Assembly (NCBI GenBank): GCA_021851465.1
Contig: JAJZDL010000093.1
Span: 1-10,761 of the forward strand
Direction of reading: 5' to 3'
Length of the DNA stretch: 10,761 nucleotides
Source: Acidobacteriota bacterium
GTDB taxonomy: Bacteria; Acidobacteriota; Terriglobia; Terriglobales; Acidobacteriaceae
This document shows positions 1 through 5,539 of this stretch, in pieces (positions within the stretch are counted from its first letter, which is position 1; the number at the start of each line of letters is the position of its first letter). The notes below the pieces were generated by a model, which was not told where the DNA came from, searched no databases, and was given only the letters and a program-made list of their open reading frames with translations. A program made the translations under genes and the position numbers.

Positions 1-70
1 GTCCATTCGTTCCCTCCGAAGGTTCTGATTGCTCGTCACAACCAGCTTCTCCGGTTCAGTTCGAATGGAC
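1..70 (-). other. Inverted repeat enclosing the start codon of the leftward gene
   Basis: The sequence GTCCATTCG at 1-9 is repeated exactly, inverted, as CGAATGGAC at 62-70. In the leftward transcript the downstream arm contains the ATG at 6-4. Inside the 52-nt loop, segment 40-45 can pair with 51-56 (6 pairs, one G-T wobble), or 40-43 can pair with 21-24 (plus 26-27 with 37-38). These two choices exclude each other. The pairing is visible in the sequence; any regulatory role is inference and no folding energy was computed. Confidence 0.4.
4..17 (-). promoter_or_regulatory. Ribosome binding site and ATG of a leftward gene leaving the window
   Basis: Read on the minus strand, positions 17-12 give GGAGGG, followed by a 5-nt spacer and ATG at 6-4. 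This is a near-ideal Shine-Dalgarno arrangement. Only two codons (Met-Asp) lie inside the window, so the gene cannot be identified. It lies on the same strand as the DUF433 antitoxin and toxin remnant, about 170 bp downstream of the remnant's stop codon, so it probably has its own leader. Confidence 0.5.
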
Positions 71-90
71 AACCTCTTGAAAGATCACAG

Positions 91-147
91 GTGGCCCACC
101 CTGAGTTTTTGCAATCTTGATCTTCCCTCAAAAGTGGGTGCCCCATC
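91..147 (+). repeat. Intergenic repeat, copy 1
   Basis: This stretch shares its order of blocks (TGGC, CCT, AGTTT, CAATC, GATC, AGTGGGT) with 561-617 at the same spacing. By eye roughly two thirds of positions are identical, in the same orientation. Both copies lie between genes. The shared blocks suggest a dispersed intergenic element of this genome; the copy number elsewhere is unknown. Confidence 0.45.
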
Positions 148-174
148 CTTCGCTTTTTTCCAGCGAAGGGTGGG
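142..174. repeat. 12-bp stem-loop next to the toxin remnant
   Basis: Arms at 142-153 (CCCATCCTTCGC) and 163-174 (GCGAAGGGTGGG) pair over 12 positions with one G-T wobble, around a 9-nt T-rich loop. It begins two bases after the stop codon of the decayed toxin gene, where a terminator for the leftward antitoxin-toxin operon would be expected. No clear T-run follows on either strand, so it is not a canonical intrinsic terminator. It may be part of the intergenic repeat that covers 91-147. Confidence 0.55.
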
Positions 175-175
175 T

Positions 176-290
176 CTACCCTCGCCCAAGCAGCAGGCAT
201 GTCTCCTCATCTTTCTCGATGAACGCCCGCACCATCTCGTGCGCGGAGCGTAACTGCGCTTCAATCTCCCGCGTCGAACAGGAGCTTCAC
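176..290 (-). pseudogene. Decayed DUF5615-type (PIN-like) toxin, internal deletion
   Basis: A GTG at 290-288 overlaps the antitoxin stop codon (GTGA) and opens with MKLLFDA, the usual start of DUF5615 proteins, which continue into an FDENLS-like sequence. This frame stops at 263-261 after nine codons. From 271 a different frame reads REIEAQLRSAHEMVRAF and ends with a TCLLLG-like tail at the TAG at 178-176. That resembles the family C-terminus, where an IEALLR-type helix is followed by an AF...LL tail. About 38 codons remain of a family usually somewhat over 100 residues, so the middle, including the acidic residues of the PIN-like fold, is gone and the ends are out of frame. I infer a deletion of roughly 70 codons and a non-functional toxin. 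Family recognition is by motif only. Confidence 0.65.
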
Positions 291-511
291 GCCGCCACAG
301 TCTCCGACTTGCGCTCACGGTCGGCTGCGAACGCCAGGCACGCGCGAATGTCCTCTTCCGTCAGGCAGGGAAAATCGCGCAGTATCTCCGCGTGCGTCAT
401 CCCCGACGCCAGGTATCCGAGCACATCCCCCACGGTCATGCGCAGTCCGCGAATGCACGGCTTCCCGCTCCGCTTGCCCGGCTCCATCGTGATGATCTGC
501 GAATAGTCCAT
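287..511 (-). CDS. DUF433 family antitoxin-like protein
   Basis: The product is 74 residues and nearly all of it is the DUF433 domain. It has I-x-M-x-PGKRSGKPCIRG near residues 7-22, the segment LRMTVGDVLGYLASGM, and a C-terminal DFPCLTEEDIRACLAFAA helix. DUF433 proteins are small helix-turn-helix proteins usually encoded just upstream of a DUF5615 PIN-like toxin, which they are thought to neutralise and co-regulate. The same layout is seen here: the stop codon overlaps the GTG of a toxin gene. That toxin is truncated and frameshifted, so this antitoxin is probably an orphan survivor. The ATG at 511 has only a weak, distant purine-rich stretch upstream. Confidence 0.85.
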   Translation of the reverse strand: MDYSQIITMEPGKRSGKPCIRGLRMTVGDVLGYLASGMTHAEILRDFPCLTEEDIRACLAFAADRERKSETVAA

Positions 512-560
512 AGACGCAGACTAAGCCCTCGTTGGGCCTCAGGTAAAGGGAAATAAGGCG

Positions 561-617
561 GATGGCACAGCCTAAGTTTCAACAATCCCGATCCCCCACA
601 ACAGTGGGTTATGCGAC
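561..617 (+). repeat. Intergenic repeat, copy 2
   Basis: This is the diverged counterpart of 91-147, just downstream of the pgi stop codon. It contains a short hairpin with arms 595-599 (CCCAC) and 604-608 (GTGGG) and a 4-nt loop. That hairpin could sit at the 3' end of the pgi transcript, but no T-run follows it. Confidence 0.45.
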
Positions 618-629
618 GGTCTTTCTTCG

Positions 630-2273
630 CTACTTGCTGGCGCGGTAGCGGCGGATGAGGCTGGCGGTTGAGGTGTCGTGCTGCATGGCGGGATCGGTGG
701 GGCTTTCGAGTTCGCCGAGGATCTTTGTGGCGAGGACCTTGCCGAGTTCGACGCCCCACTGGTCGAAGGAGTCGATCTTCCAGATGGCCCCCTGGGTGAA
801 GACGGAGTGCTCGTAGAGGGCGACGAGCTGGCCGAGGACTGAGGGCGTGAGCGCGTCTGCAAGGATGATGTTGGACGGGCGGTTGCCCTCGAAGACGCGG
901 TGCGGGACGAGCCAATCGGGCGTTCCCTCGGCCTTGACCTGTTCGGCGGTCTTGCCGAAGGCGAGGGCTTCGGCCTGGGCGAAGACGTTGGCCATCAGCA
1001 TGTCGTGGTGGCGTCCCAGCGGGTTCAGCGATCTGGCAAAGCCAATGAAATCGCAGGGAATGAGGCGCGTTCCCTGGTGGATGAGCTGGTAGAAGGAGTG
1101 CTGGCCGTTGGTTCCCGGCTCGCCCCAGTAGACGGGGCCGGTCTGCGTGGCGACGGGCGTGCCGGCGAGCGTTACATGCTTTCCGTTCGACTCCATCGTC
1201 AACTGCTGGAGGTATGCGGGGAAGCGCTTGAGGTACTGCTCGTAGGGAAGGACGGCGACGGTCTGCGCGTCGAAGAAGTCTGTATACCAGAGGGTGAGCA
1301 GACCGAGGAGGACGGGCAGATTTTTTTCAAACGGCGCGGTGCGGAAGTGGACGTCCATCGCGTGGAAGCCCGCCAACATTGCGCGGAAGTTCTCCGGCCC
1401 GATGGCGATCATGGTGGAGAGGCCGATGGCGGAGTCCATGGAGTAGCGCCCGCCGACCCAGTCCCAGAAGCCGAACATGTTTTCCGTGTCGATGCCGAAC
1501 TCCGCGACCAGTTTGGCGTTGGTGGAGATGGCGACGAAGTGCTTCGCCACGGCCTTCTCATCGCCGCCCAGCCCGGCGAGCGCCCACTCGCGCGCGGAGT
1601 GGGCGTTGGTCATCGTCTCCAGCGTGGTGAAGGTCTTGGAGGCGACCAGGAAGAGCGTCTCGGCGGGGTTGAGGTCGCGGACCGCTTCGGCGAAGTCCGT
1701 GCCATCGACGTTGGAGACGAAGCGGAAGGCGAGGTCGCGCTGGCTGTAGTGCTTCAACGCCTCGTATGCCATGACGGGGCCGAGGTCCGAGCCGCCGATG
1801 CCGATGTTGACGACGGTGCGGATCGGCTTGCCGGTGTGCCCCTTCCACTGGCCGGAGCGGACGCGCTCCGCGAAGGCTGCCATCTTGTCGAGCACGACGT
1901 GTACTGCGGGAACCACATTCTCGCCATCGACCAGGATGGTTTCGCTCTTTGGTGAACGCAGGGCCACATGCAGGACGGCGCGGTCCTCGGTGATGTTGAT
2001 CTTGTCTCCGCGAAACATGGCATCGATCCTGGCGCGCAGGCCGGATTGCTCGGCGAGAGCTACAAGCAGCTTCAGCGTCTCGTCTGTGATGCGGTTTTTG
2101 GAGTAGTCGAGGAAGAGGCCGGCAGCCTCTGCCGTGAGCCGCTCGCCACGCGTTGGATCCGCGGCAAATAGATCGCGCAGATGCTTTGTTCCGATCGACT
2201 GGAAGTGGCTTTGCAGTGCCTTCCATGCGGGGCGCTGGTCGAGCGGCATGTGGTCCGAGGGTCTGGGGTTCAT
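630..2273 (-). CDS. pgi: Glucose-6-phosphate isomerase
   Basis: This cytosolic enzyme interconverts glucose 6-phosphate and fructose 6-phosphate in glycolysis and gluconeogenesis. The 547-residue product has the full length of bacterial Pgi (E. coli 549). Visible motifs are GIGGSDLGP (158-166), SKTFTTLET in the phosphosugar-binding SIS loop (212-220), signature DWVGGRYSMDSAIG (271-284), catalytic Glu361 in MESNGK, His392 in GQHSFYQ, and Lys512 in the closing signature FDQWGVELGK. The ATG at 2273 gives an N-terminus matching the family (DQRPAWKALQSHF). An in-frame GTG at 2291 would add six residues; neither start has a good Shine-Dalgarno sequence. The gene is divergent from the IclR regulator, and a 29-nt stem-loop lies in its upstream region. 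Confidence 0.97.
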   Translation of the reverse strand: MNPRPSDHMPLDQRPAWKALQSHFQSIGTKHLRDLFAADPTRGERLTAEAAGLFLDYSKNRITDETLKLLVALAEQSGLRARIDAMFRGDKINITEDRAVLHVALRSPKSETILVDGENVVPAVHVVLDKMAAFAERVRSGQWKGHTGKPIRTVVNIGIGGSDLGPVMAYEALKHYSQRDLAFRFVSNVDGTDFAEAVRDLNPAETLFLVASKTFTTLETMTNAHSAREWALAGLGGDEKAVAKHFVAISTNAKLVAEFGIDTENMFGFWDWVGGRYSMDSAIGLSTMIAIGPENFRAMLAGFHAMDVHFRTAPFEKNLPVLLGLLTLWYTDFFDAQTVAVLPYEQYLKRFPAYLQQLTMESNGKHVTLAGTPVATQTGPVYWGEPGTNGQHSFYQLIHQGTRLIPCDFIGFARSLNPLGRHHDMLMANVFAQAEALAFGKTAEQVKAEGTPDWLVPHRVFEGNRPSNIILADALTPSVLGQLVALYEHSVFTQGAIWKIDSFDQWGVELGKVLATKILGELESPTDPAMQHDTSTASLIRRYRASK

Positions 2274-2349
2274 AGAGGTCGATTTTCTCACAGAGATTGG
2301 ATTGTCCTGTAAAGGGGAGTGGCGTGCGAAACAACTCGCCCCTCACAGA

Positions 2350-2378
2350 GCTGCAAAGACTGCTAAGTCTGATGCAGC
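2350..2378. repeat. Imperfect stem-loop upstream of pgi
   Basis: Outer arms GCTGCA (2350-2355) and TGCAGC (2373-2378) and inner arms AGACT (2357-2361) and AGTCT (2366-2370) are all perfect complements. They are separated by a 1-nt/2-nt internal bulge and close on a 4-nt loop. It lies in the pgi-iclR intergenic region, about 60-75 nt before the pgi start, and could form in the pgi leader RNA or act as a protein-binding dyad. Its function is unknown. Confidence 0.5.
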
Positions 2379-2444
2379 GCGGCGCAGTCGGGTTCGCTGT
2401 ATGGCGCAGGGATGCACAATGGTCTTTCATGCTGCGACGGACGT

Positions 2445-2473
2445 TTGCGGCGGTGGCAGTGTGCGTTTATCGT
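2445..2473 (+). promoter_or_regulatory. Candidate promoter of the IclR regulator gene
   Basis: TTGCGG at 2445-2450 and TATCGT at 2468-2473 are spaced by 17 nt, giving a weak sigma70-like pair. The predicted transcription start would fall around 2480, inside the palindrome at 2480-2496. The match to consensus is modest, and AT-rich sequence in this spot (2466-2480) is the better evidence. Confidence 0.35.
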
Positions 2474-2479
2474 ATTATT

Positions 2480-2496
2480 AGTTCGGCTATCGAACT
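2480..2496. promoter_or_regulatory. Palindrome, likely IclR-type operator
   Basis: The arms AGTTCG (2480-2485) and CGAACT (2491-2496) are perfect complements around a 5-nt centre. They lie 43 bp before the start of the IclR-family gene. The inner 15 bp, GTTCGGCTATCGAAC, share 11 of 15 positions with the PcaR/PcaU-type site I recall as GTTCGATAATCGCAC. This fits an autoregulatory site of the downstream regulator. The palindrome is seen directly; the assignment rests on memory of the family site and on position. Confidence 0.6.
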
Positions 2497-2539
2497 CCGT
2501 AGGAATAGCAGAGAGCGACGGCGAAAAGAGGGGACTTCG

Positions 2540-3472
2540 ATGAGCGCTGTATCGCGCCGCCCTGGAGACGGCACACTGGTGTCCAGTACCACAACCGCTA
2601 TGGCACAGCAGCGGGCCACGAGCAGAGCGTCCGCGCCCAGGTTGGCGGATGTGGCGAACGACAAATCGGTTGCAGTGGCCAGGGGCACACCGGGTGCGGG
2701 CCTCGACGAATTTGTCGGCGATCCCAACTTCATGGCCTCGCTGGCGCGGGGCCTGCTGGTGATCCAGTCGTTTACGCCGCAGACCCCGCAGATGACCATC
2801 TCGCAGCTTGCGGCCAAGACGGGCATCTCACGCGCCGCCGTACGCCGCTGCCTCTATACGCTGAGCAAGCTGGGGTTTGCCGGGGCCGAGGATGGATCTC
2901 GCTACGCACTTCGCCCGCACATGCTGGCGCTCTCCAACAGCTACACGACGACCAACTCGCTGACGGCGGCAGCCCAACCCATTCTGGAGCGCCTCTCCGC
3001 CGCGCTGCGCGAGAGCTTTTCGGTGGCCACTCTGGATGGCGACGAGATTGTCTACGTTGCGCGCTCCACCGTCTCGCGCGTGATGTCCGACGACCTGCAC
3101 ATCGGCAGCCGCCTGCCTGCGTACTGCACCAGCATGGGCCGCGTGCTGCTGGCGCACCTGCCCGCCGAGCAGTTGGAGCAGTATCTGGCGCGCGTTGTGC
3201 TCACCGCCCATACCGCGCGCACGGTGAGTAGTGTCGATAAGCTGCGCCTCGCGCTGCGCAACGTCCGCCGCCAAGGCTACGCGCTGGTCGACCAGGAGTA
3301 CGAGGTCGGCTTGCGCTCGCTTGCCGTGCCTGTCCACTCGCCCAACGGACGCGTCGCCGCGACCATCAACCTGAGTGGCAGCGCTCCGCGCATCTCCACC
3401 TACGAGATGCAGACCCGCTTTCTGCCGCACCTGCGCAACGCCGCCGGAGAACTGGGCGCTTTTCTGCGTTAG
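2540..3472 (+). CDS. IclR-family transcriptional regulator, PcaR/PobR subgroup
   Basis: The 310-residue product has a low-complexity N-terminal extension (1-58) followed by DPNFMASLARGLLVIQSF and a winged helix-turn-helix (about 66-125, with ISQLAAKTGISRAAVRRCL). The IclR effector-binding domain follows (about 140-305), with IGSRLPAYCTSMGRVLLA (188-205) and GYALVDQEYEVGLRSLAVPV. These strings are typical of the PcaR/PcaU/PobR group, which usually controls protocatechuate or p-hydroxybenzoate catabolism. No such catabolic genes are in view, so its targets are unknown. The ATG at 2540 is chosen because GAGGGG (2528-2533) sits 6 nt upstream; the frame is open back to 2297, but that would run through the operator and promoter. 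It is divergent from pgi. The N-terminal extension is longer than usual and could be trimmed by a later start. Confidence 0.92.
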   Translation: MSAVSRRPGDGTLVSSTTTAMAQQRATSRASAPRLADVANDKSVAVARGTPGAGLDEFVGDPNFMASLARGLLVIQSFTPQTPQMTISQLAAKTGISRAAVRRCLYTLSKLGFAGAEDGSRYALRPHMLALSNSYTTTNSLTAAAQPILERLSAALRESFSVATLDGDEIVYVARSTVSRVMSDDLHIGSRLPAYCTSMGRVLLAHLPAEQLEQYLARVVLTAHTARTVSSVDKLRLALRNVRRQGYALVDQEYEVGLRSLAVPVHSPNGRVAATINLSGSAPRISTYEMQTRFLPHLRNAAGELGAFLR

Positions 3473-3823
3473 GAAGCGCGCTTCGCTGCTGTCGCCGCTC
3501 AGGGCAAATTACGCGATGCTCCCGGATTGCGGGTTCTCCTGAAGATGGGATCATTCCAACCAAGAGATGCCCGGCCTCTGTGCCGATAACACCTTATCCA
3601 TCTATTACTGAATCGACGCCCGATTCATTCCCCGTGGATCGGCGACGCCGGTGGAGCATTGGAAGATCCATCGCGTTCGGCGAAGCCACATCTGGACGAG
3701 AGCGGTGTTACGATTTCGATGACGAGGCGCTTGCGCGAGAGGGGAGTGGGGACTCCACATCAATTTCGACGCATCCAACCCCAGAGGCCCTTTCACCGCA
3801 AATGTAGCCGGAGTTTTGCCCCG
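3473..3823. other. 351-bp intergenic region with two palindromes
   Basis: No convincing gene is present. A perfect 12-bp palindrome, GAAGCGCGCTTC, lies at 3473-3484, directly after the regulator's stop codon, without a T-run. A second inverted repeat lies at 3609-3627. Upstream of the next gene there is a start-stop pair ATG-TAG at 3802-3807. I could not find a persuasive sigma70 promoter, and short open frames here lack ribosome binding sites and recognisable sequence. Confidence 0.5.
3609..3627. promoter_or_regulatory. Second palindrome, 7-5-7
   Basis: TGAATCG (3609-3615) and CGATTCA (3621-3627) are perfect complements around a 5-nt centre. It shares the TCG-N5-CGA core and spacing of the palindrome at 2480-2496, so the two could bind related regulators. 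It lies about 200 bp before the secreted-protein gene and 140 bp after the IclR gene. The regulatory role is inferred. Confidence 0.4.
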
Positions 3824-4732
3824 ATGAATCTGCTCGCCAAAGTGCCCACCGCCCTTTTCGCCCTCACTCTGGTGTCGCCACTCACGCTTTCTCTTGCGGT
3901 GTACGCCCAAAACGGTTTTGGCCCCATCGATCCCACGCCGCCCACTGGCATCACCGTGGACCAGATCGTGCAGAAGTTCGGCGAGCGCGAGGCTGAGTTC
4001 AAGCAGGCGCGCGAGAACTACACATTCACCCAGTCCGTGAAGGTCGACACCATCGACGACGACACCGGCAAGGTTGACGGGGAGTACCAGCAGGTCACCG
4101 ACATCACCTTCAACGATGCAGGGCGGCGCGAAGAGCATGTGGTCTTCGCGCCGCAGAACACACTCGAACGGGTCATGATGACGCCCGCCGACTTCGACGA
4201 GATCGAACACCGACTGCCCTTCATCCTCACCACCGACGACCTGCCCGCGTACGATGTGAAGTACGTCGGCCAGGAGAAGGTCGACGATCTCGATACCTAC
4301 GTCTTCGACGCTGGCCCCAAGTACATCGAGAAGAACAAGCACTACTTTCAGGGCAGGGTCTGGGTCGACCAAAGGGACCTACAGATCGTCCTTATCAACG
4401 GCAAGACCGTCCCGCAGGACACGCGCCCCGGCCACGAAGACCTGCAGCCGCCGTTCACCACCTACTACGAGCAGGTGGACGGCAAATACTGGTTCCCCAC
4501 CTATACGAAGGCGGAGGGAGTGCTGCACTTTGCCGCGCAGAACGGAGCGCTGAGCGAGGACGTCCACATGCGGTCGGTCGTCCGCTACACCGACTACAAG
4601 CAGTTCCGCGCCACCAGCCGGATCATCTACAATGGCCAGGACATCACCAACGACAAGCCGCCCGCCGGACAGAACCAGACGCAGAGCCAGGGCCAGAAGA
4701 TCGCATCGCCGCCCGCTGGGCGATCCCAGTGA
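3824..4732 (+). CDS. Secreted LolA/RseB-like protein of unknown function
   Basis: The 302-residue product starts with a signal peptide: Lys6, a hydrophobic core at about 8-26, and a probable cleavage after VYA at 28. A mature domain rich in beta-strand patterns follows (about 42-275), with segments such as NYTFTQSVKVDTID, FNDAGRREEHVVFAPQ, YVGQEKVDDLDTYVFD, YFQGRVWVDQRDLQIVLINGK and DYKQF. This layout matches the outer-membrane lipoprotein-sorting/MucB-RseB fold seen in many conserved Acidobacteriota hypothetical proteins. A Gln/Pro-rich tail (279-302) ends it. It probably acts in the periplasm, perhaps carrying a lipid or lipoprotein ligand; its exact role is unknown. The frame is open upstream to 3659, but the ATG at 3824 gives the signal peptide at the very N-terminus and has GGAG at 3810-3813. 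It converges on the HNH gene, with only 20 bp between stops. Confidence 0.85.
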   Translation: MNLLAKVPTALFALTLVSPLTLSLAVYAQNGFGPIDPTPPTGITVDQIVQKFGEREAEFKQARENYTFTQSVKVDTIDDDTGKVDGEYQQVTDITFNDAGRREEHVVFAPQNTLERVMMTPADFDEIEHRLPFILTTDDLPAYDVKYVGQEKVDDLDTYVFDAGPKYIEKNKHYFQGRVWVDQRDLQIVLINGKTVPQDTRPGHEDLQPPFTTYYEQVDGKYWFPTYTKAEGVLHFAAQNGALSEDVHMRSVVRYTDYKQFRATSRIIYNGQDITNDKPPAGQNQTQSQGQKIASPPAGRSQ

Positions 4733-4752
4733 AGTGGAAGCTGGTTCACGCG

Positions 4753-5427
4753 TCACGCAACAAATTCAAACTCCGGCTGCGAATCGAAGTAGAGATAGCG
4801 CCTCCAACTCGGGTCGGCTGAGCCGATCATGCGCATGATGTGGCGCGATGTATGCAGGCTGAAGGGGCGCGGCTCGCGTTGCAGCTTCATCTCCGTCAGT
4901 TCGTGCAGCAGCTGATTGCCCTTGCGCCGGTTGCACTCGTGGCAGCAGGCCACAAGGTTCTCCCAGGTCGAGAGCCCGCCGCGCGAGCGCGGCACCACAT
5001 GGTCCAGCGTGAGTTCGCCCGCGGTCAGGACGATGCCGCAGTACTGGCAGGCGTTGCGATCGCGCAGAAGGATGTTCTTGCGCGAGAGGGCGCGCGTCTG
5101 GTGGGGGATCCGGCGGTACTCCAGCAAGCGGATCACGCTCGGCATGGCCACATTCACGCGTGCTGCGTGCAGCACCGCGCCCTGCGCCTCCTCGGTGCGC
5201 GCAATGCCCTTCAGCACCAGCACCAGCGCGCGCCGCGCTCCGCATATGTTGATCGGTTCGTACGAGGCGTTCAGCACCAGCACCGGAGTCTGCATCGCAG
5301 GCTGGCGAAAGACGCCGATGCGCACATCGAGTTCCGTGATCAGCCGCGGAGAGGTGTGGCCGTTTGCGTGGCGGCTGCCGCTCGTCCGCTGCTTCCGCGC
5401 CTTCGACGAAGTGTGGGATGCTTGCAT
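4753..5427 (-). CDS. HNH endonuclease family protein
   Basis: The 224-residue product has a C-terminal HNH nuclease domain. A zinc ribbon is formed by Cys127-x2-Cys130 (CQYC) and Cys162-x2-Cys165 (CHEC). The catalytic core is LDHVVPRSRGG (Asp142-His143), Asn157 in TWENL, and the closing CNRRKGN (165-171). The region from MQTPVLVLNASYEPINI (45 onward) to the end matches the widespread stand-alone bacterial HNH proteins of about 180 residues, whose role is not established. The ATG at 5427 is preferred because GGAGGG (5441-5436) lies 8 nt upstream; Met45 has no such site. The extra 44 N-terminal residues are basic and low in complexity. It lies 112 bp downstream of comF on the same strand. No mobile element or intron surrounds it, so homing activity is unlikely. 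Confidence 0.92.
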   Translation of the reverse strand: MQASHTSSKARKQRTSGSRHANGHTSPRLITELDVRIGVFRQPAMQTPVLVLNASYEPINICGARRALVLVLKGIARTEEAQGAVLHAARVNVAMPSVIRLLEYRRIPHQTRALSRKNILLRDRNACQYCGIVLTAGELTLDHVVPRSRGGLSTWENLVACCHECNRRKGNQLLHELTEMKLQREPRPFSLHTSRHIMRMIGSADPSWRRYLYFDSQPEFEFVA

Positions 5428-5539
5428 TGCTCAAACCCTCCAGTTCCAGCCTGCATCGCGAACTCTGTTGCGTCGATCCAGTTGAAAGTCGATCAGAATG
5501 CTAAAGGCATCTAAACCCGAACGTGCTTCCCTGTTGCTT

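Noticed and set aside
51..70. tRNA T-arm-like sequence (GTTCGAATGG)
   Set aside because: No acceptor, D or anticodon arms can be placed around it on either strand.
900..1955. Long open frame (351 codons) on the + strand inside pgi
   Set aside because: It is antisense to a clear pgi gene, has Gly/Val/Asp/Glu-rich composition typical of a GC-rich mirror frame, and has no recognisable domain.
2292..2349. Sigma70 promoter for pgi (TTGTTT with TTACAG or TACAGG)
   Set aside because: Both hexamers match consensus poorly and the spacing is ambiguous; not enough to annotate.
2297..2539. N-terminal extension of the IclR frame back to 2297
   Set aside because: It would run through the palindrome and promoter-like sequence, lacks a ribosome binding site, and makes the protein much too long; the ATG at 2540 has GAGGGG at good spacing.
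3473..3484. Palindrome after the IclR stop as an intrinsic terminator
   Set aside because: It is self-complementary without a loop and no T-run follows.
3605..4372. 255-codon minus-strand frame opposite the LolA-like gene
   Set aside because: Val/Leu/Asp-rich mirror of a coding sequence with a clear signal peptide on the other strand.
4753..5427. HNH gene as a homing endonuclease or mobile-element cargo
   Set aside because: No intron, intein or terminal repeats are seen around it, and the sequence resembles stand-alone chromosomal HNH proteins.
4840..5514. Open frame on the + strand opposite the HNH gene
   Set aside because: Composition is a mirror of the HNH coding sequence and it runs through the HNH ribosome binding site; no motifs.
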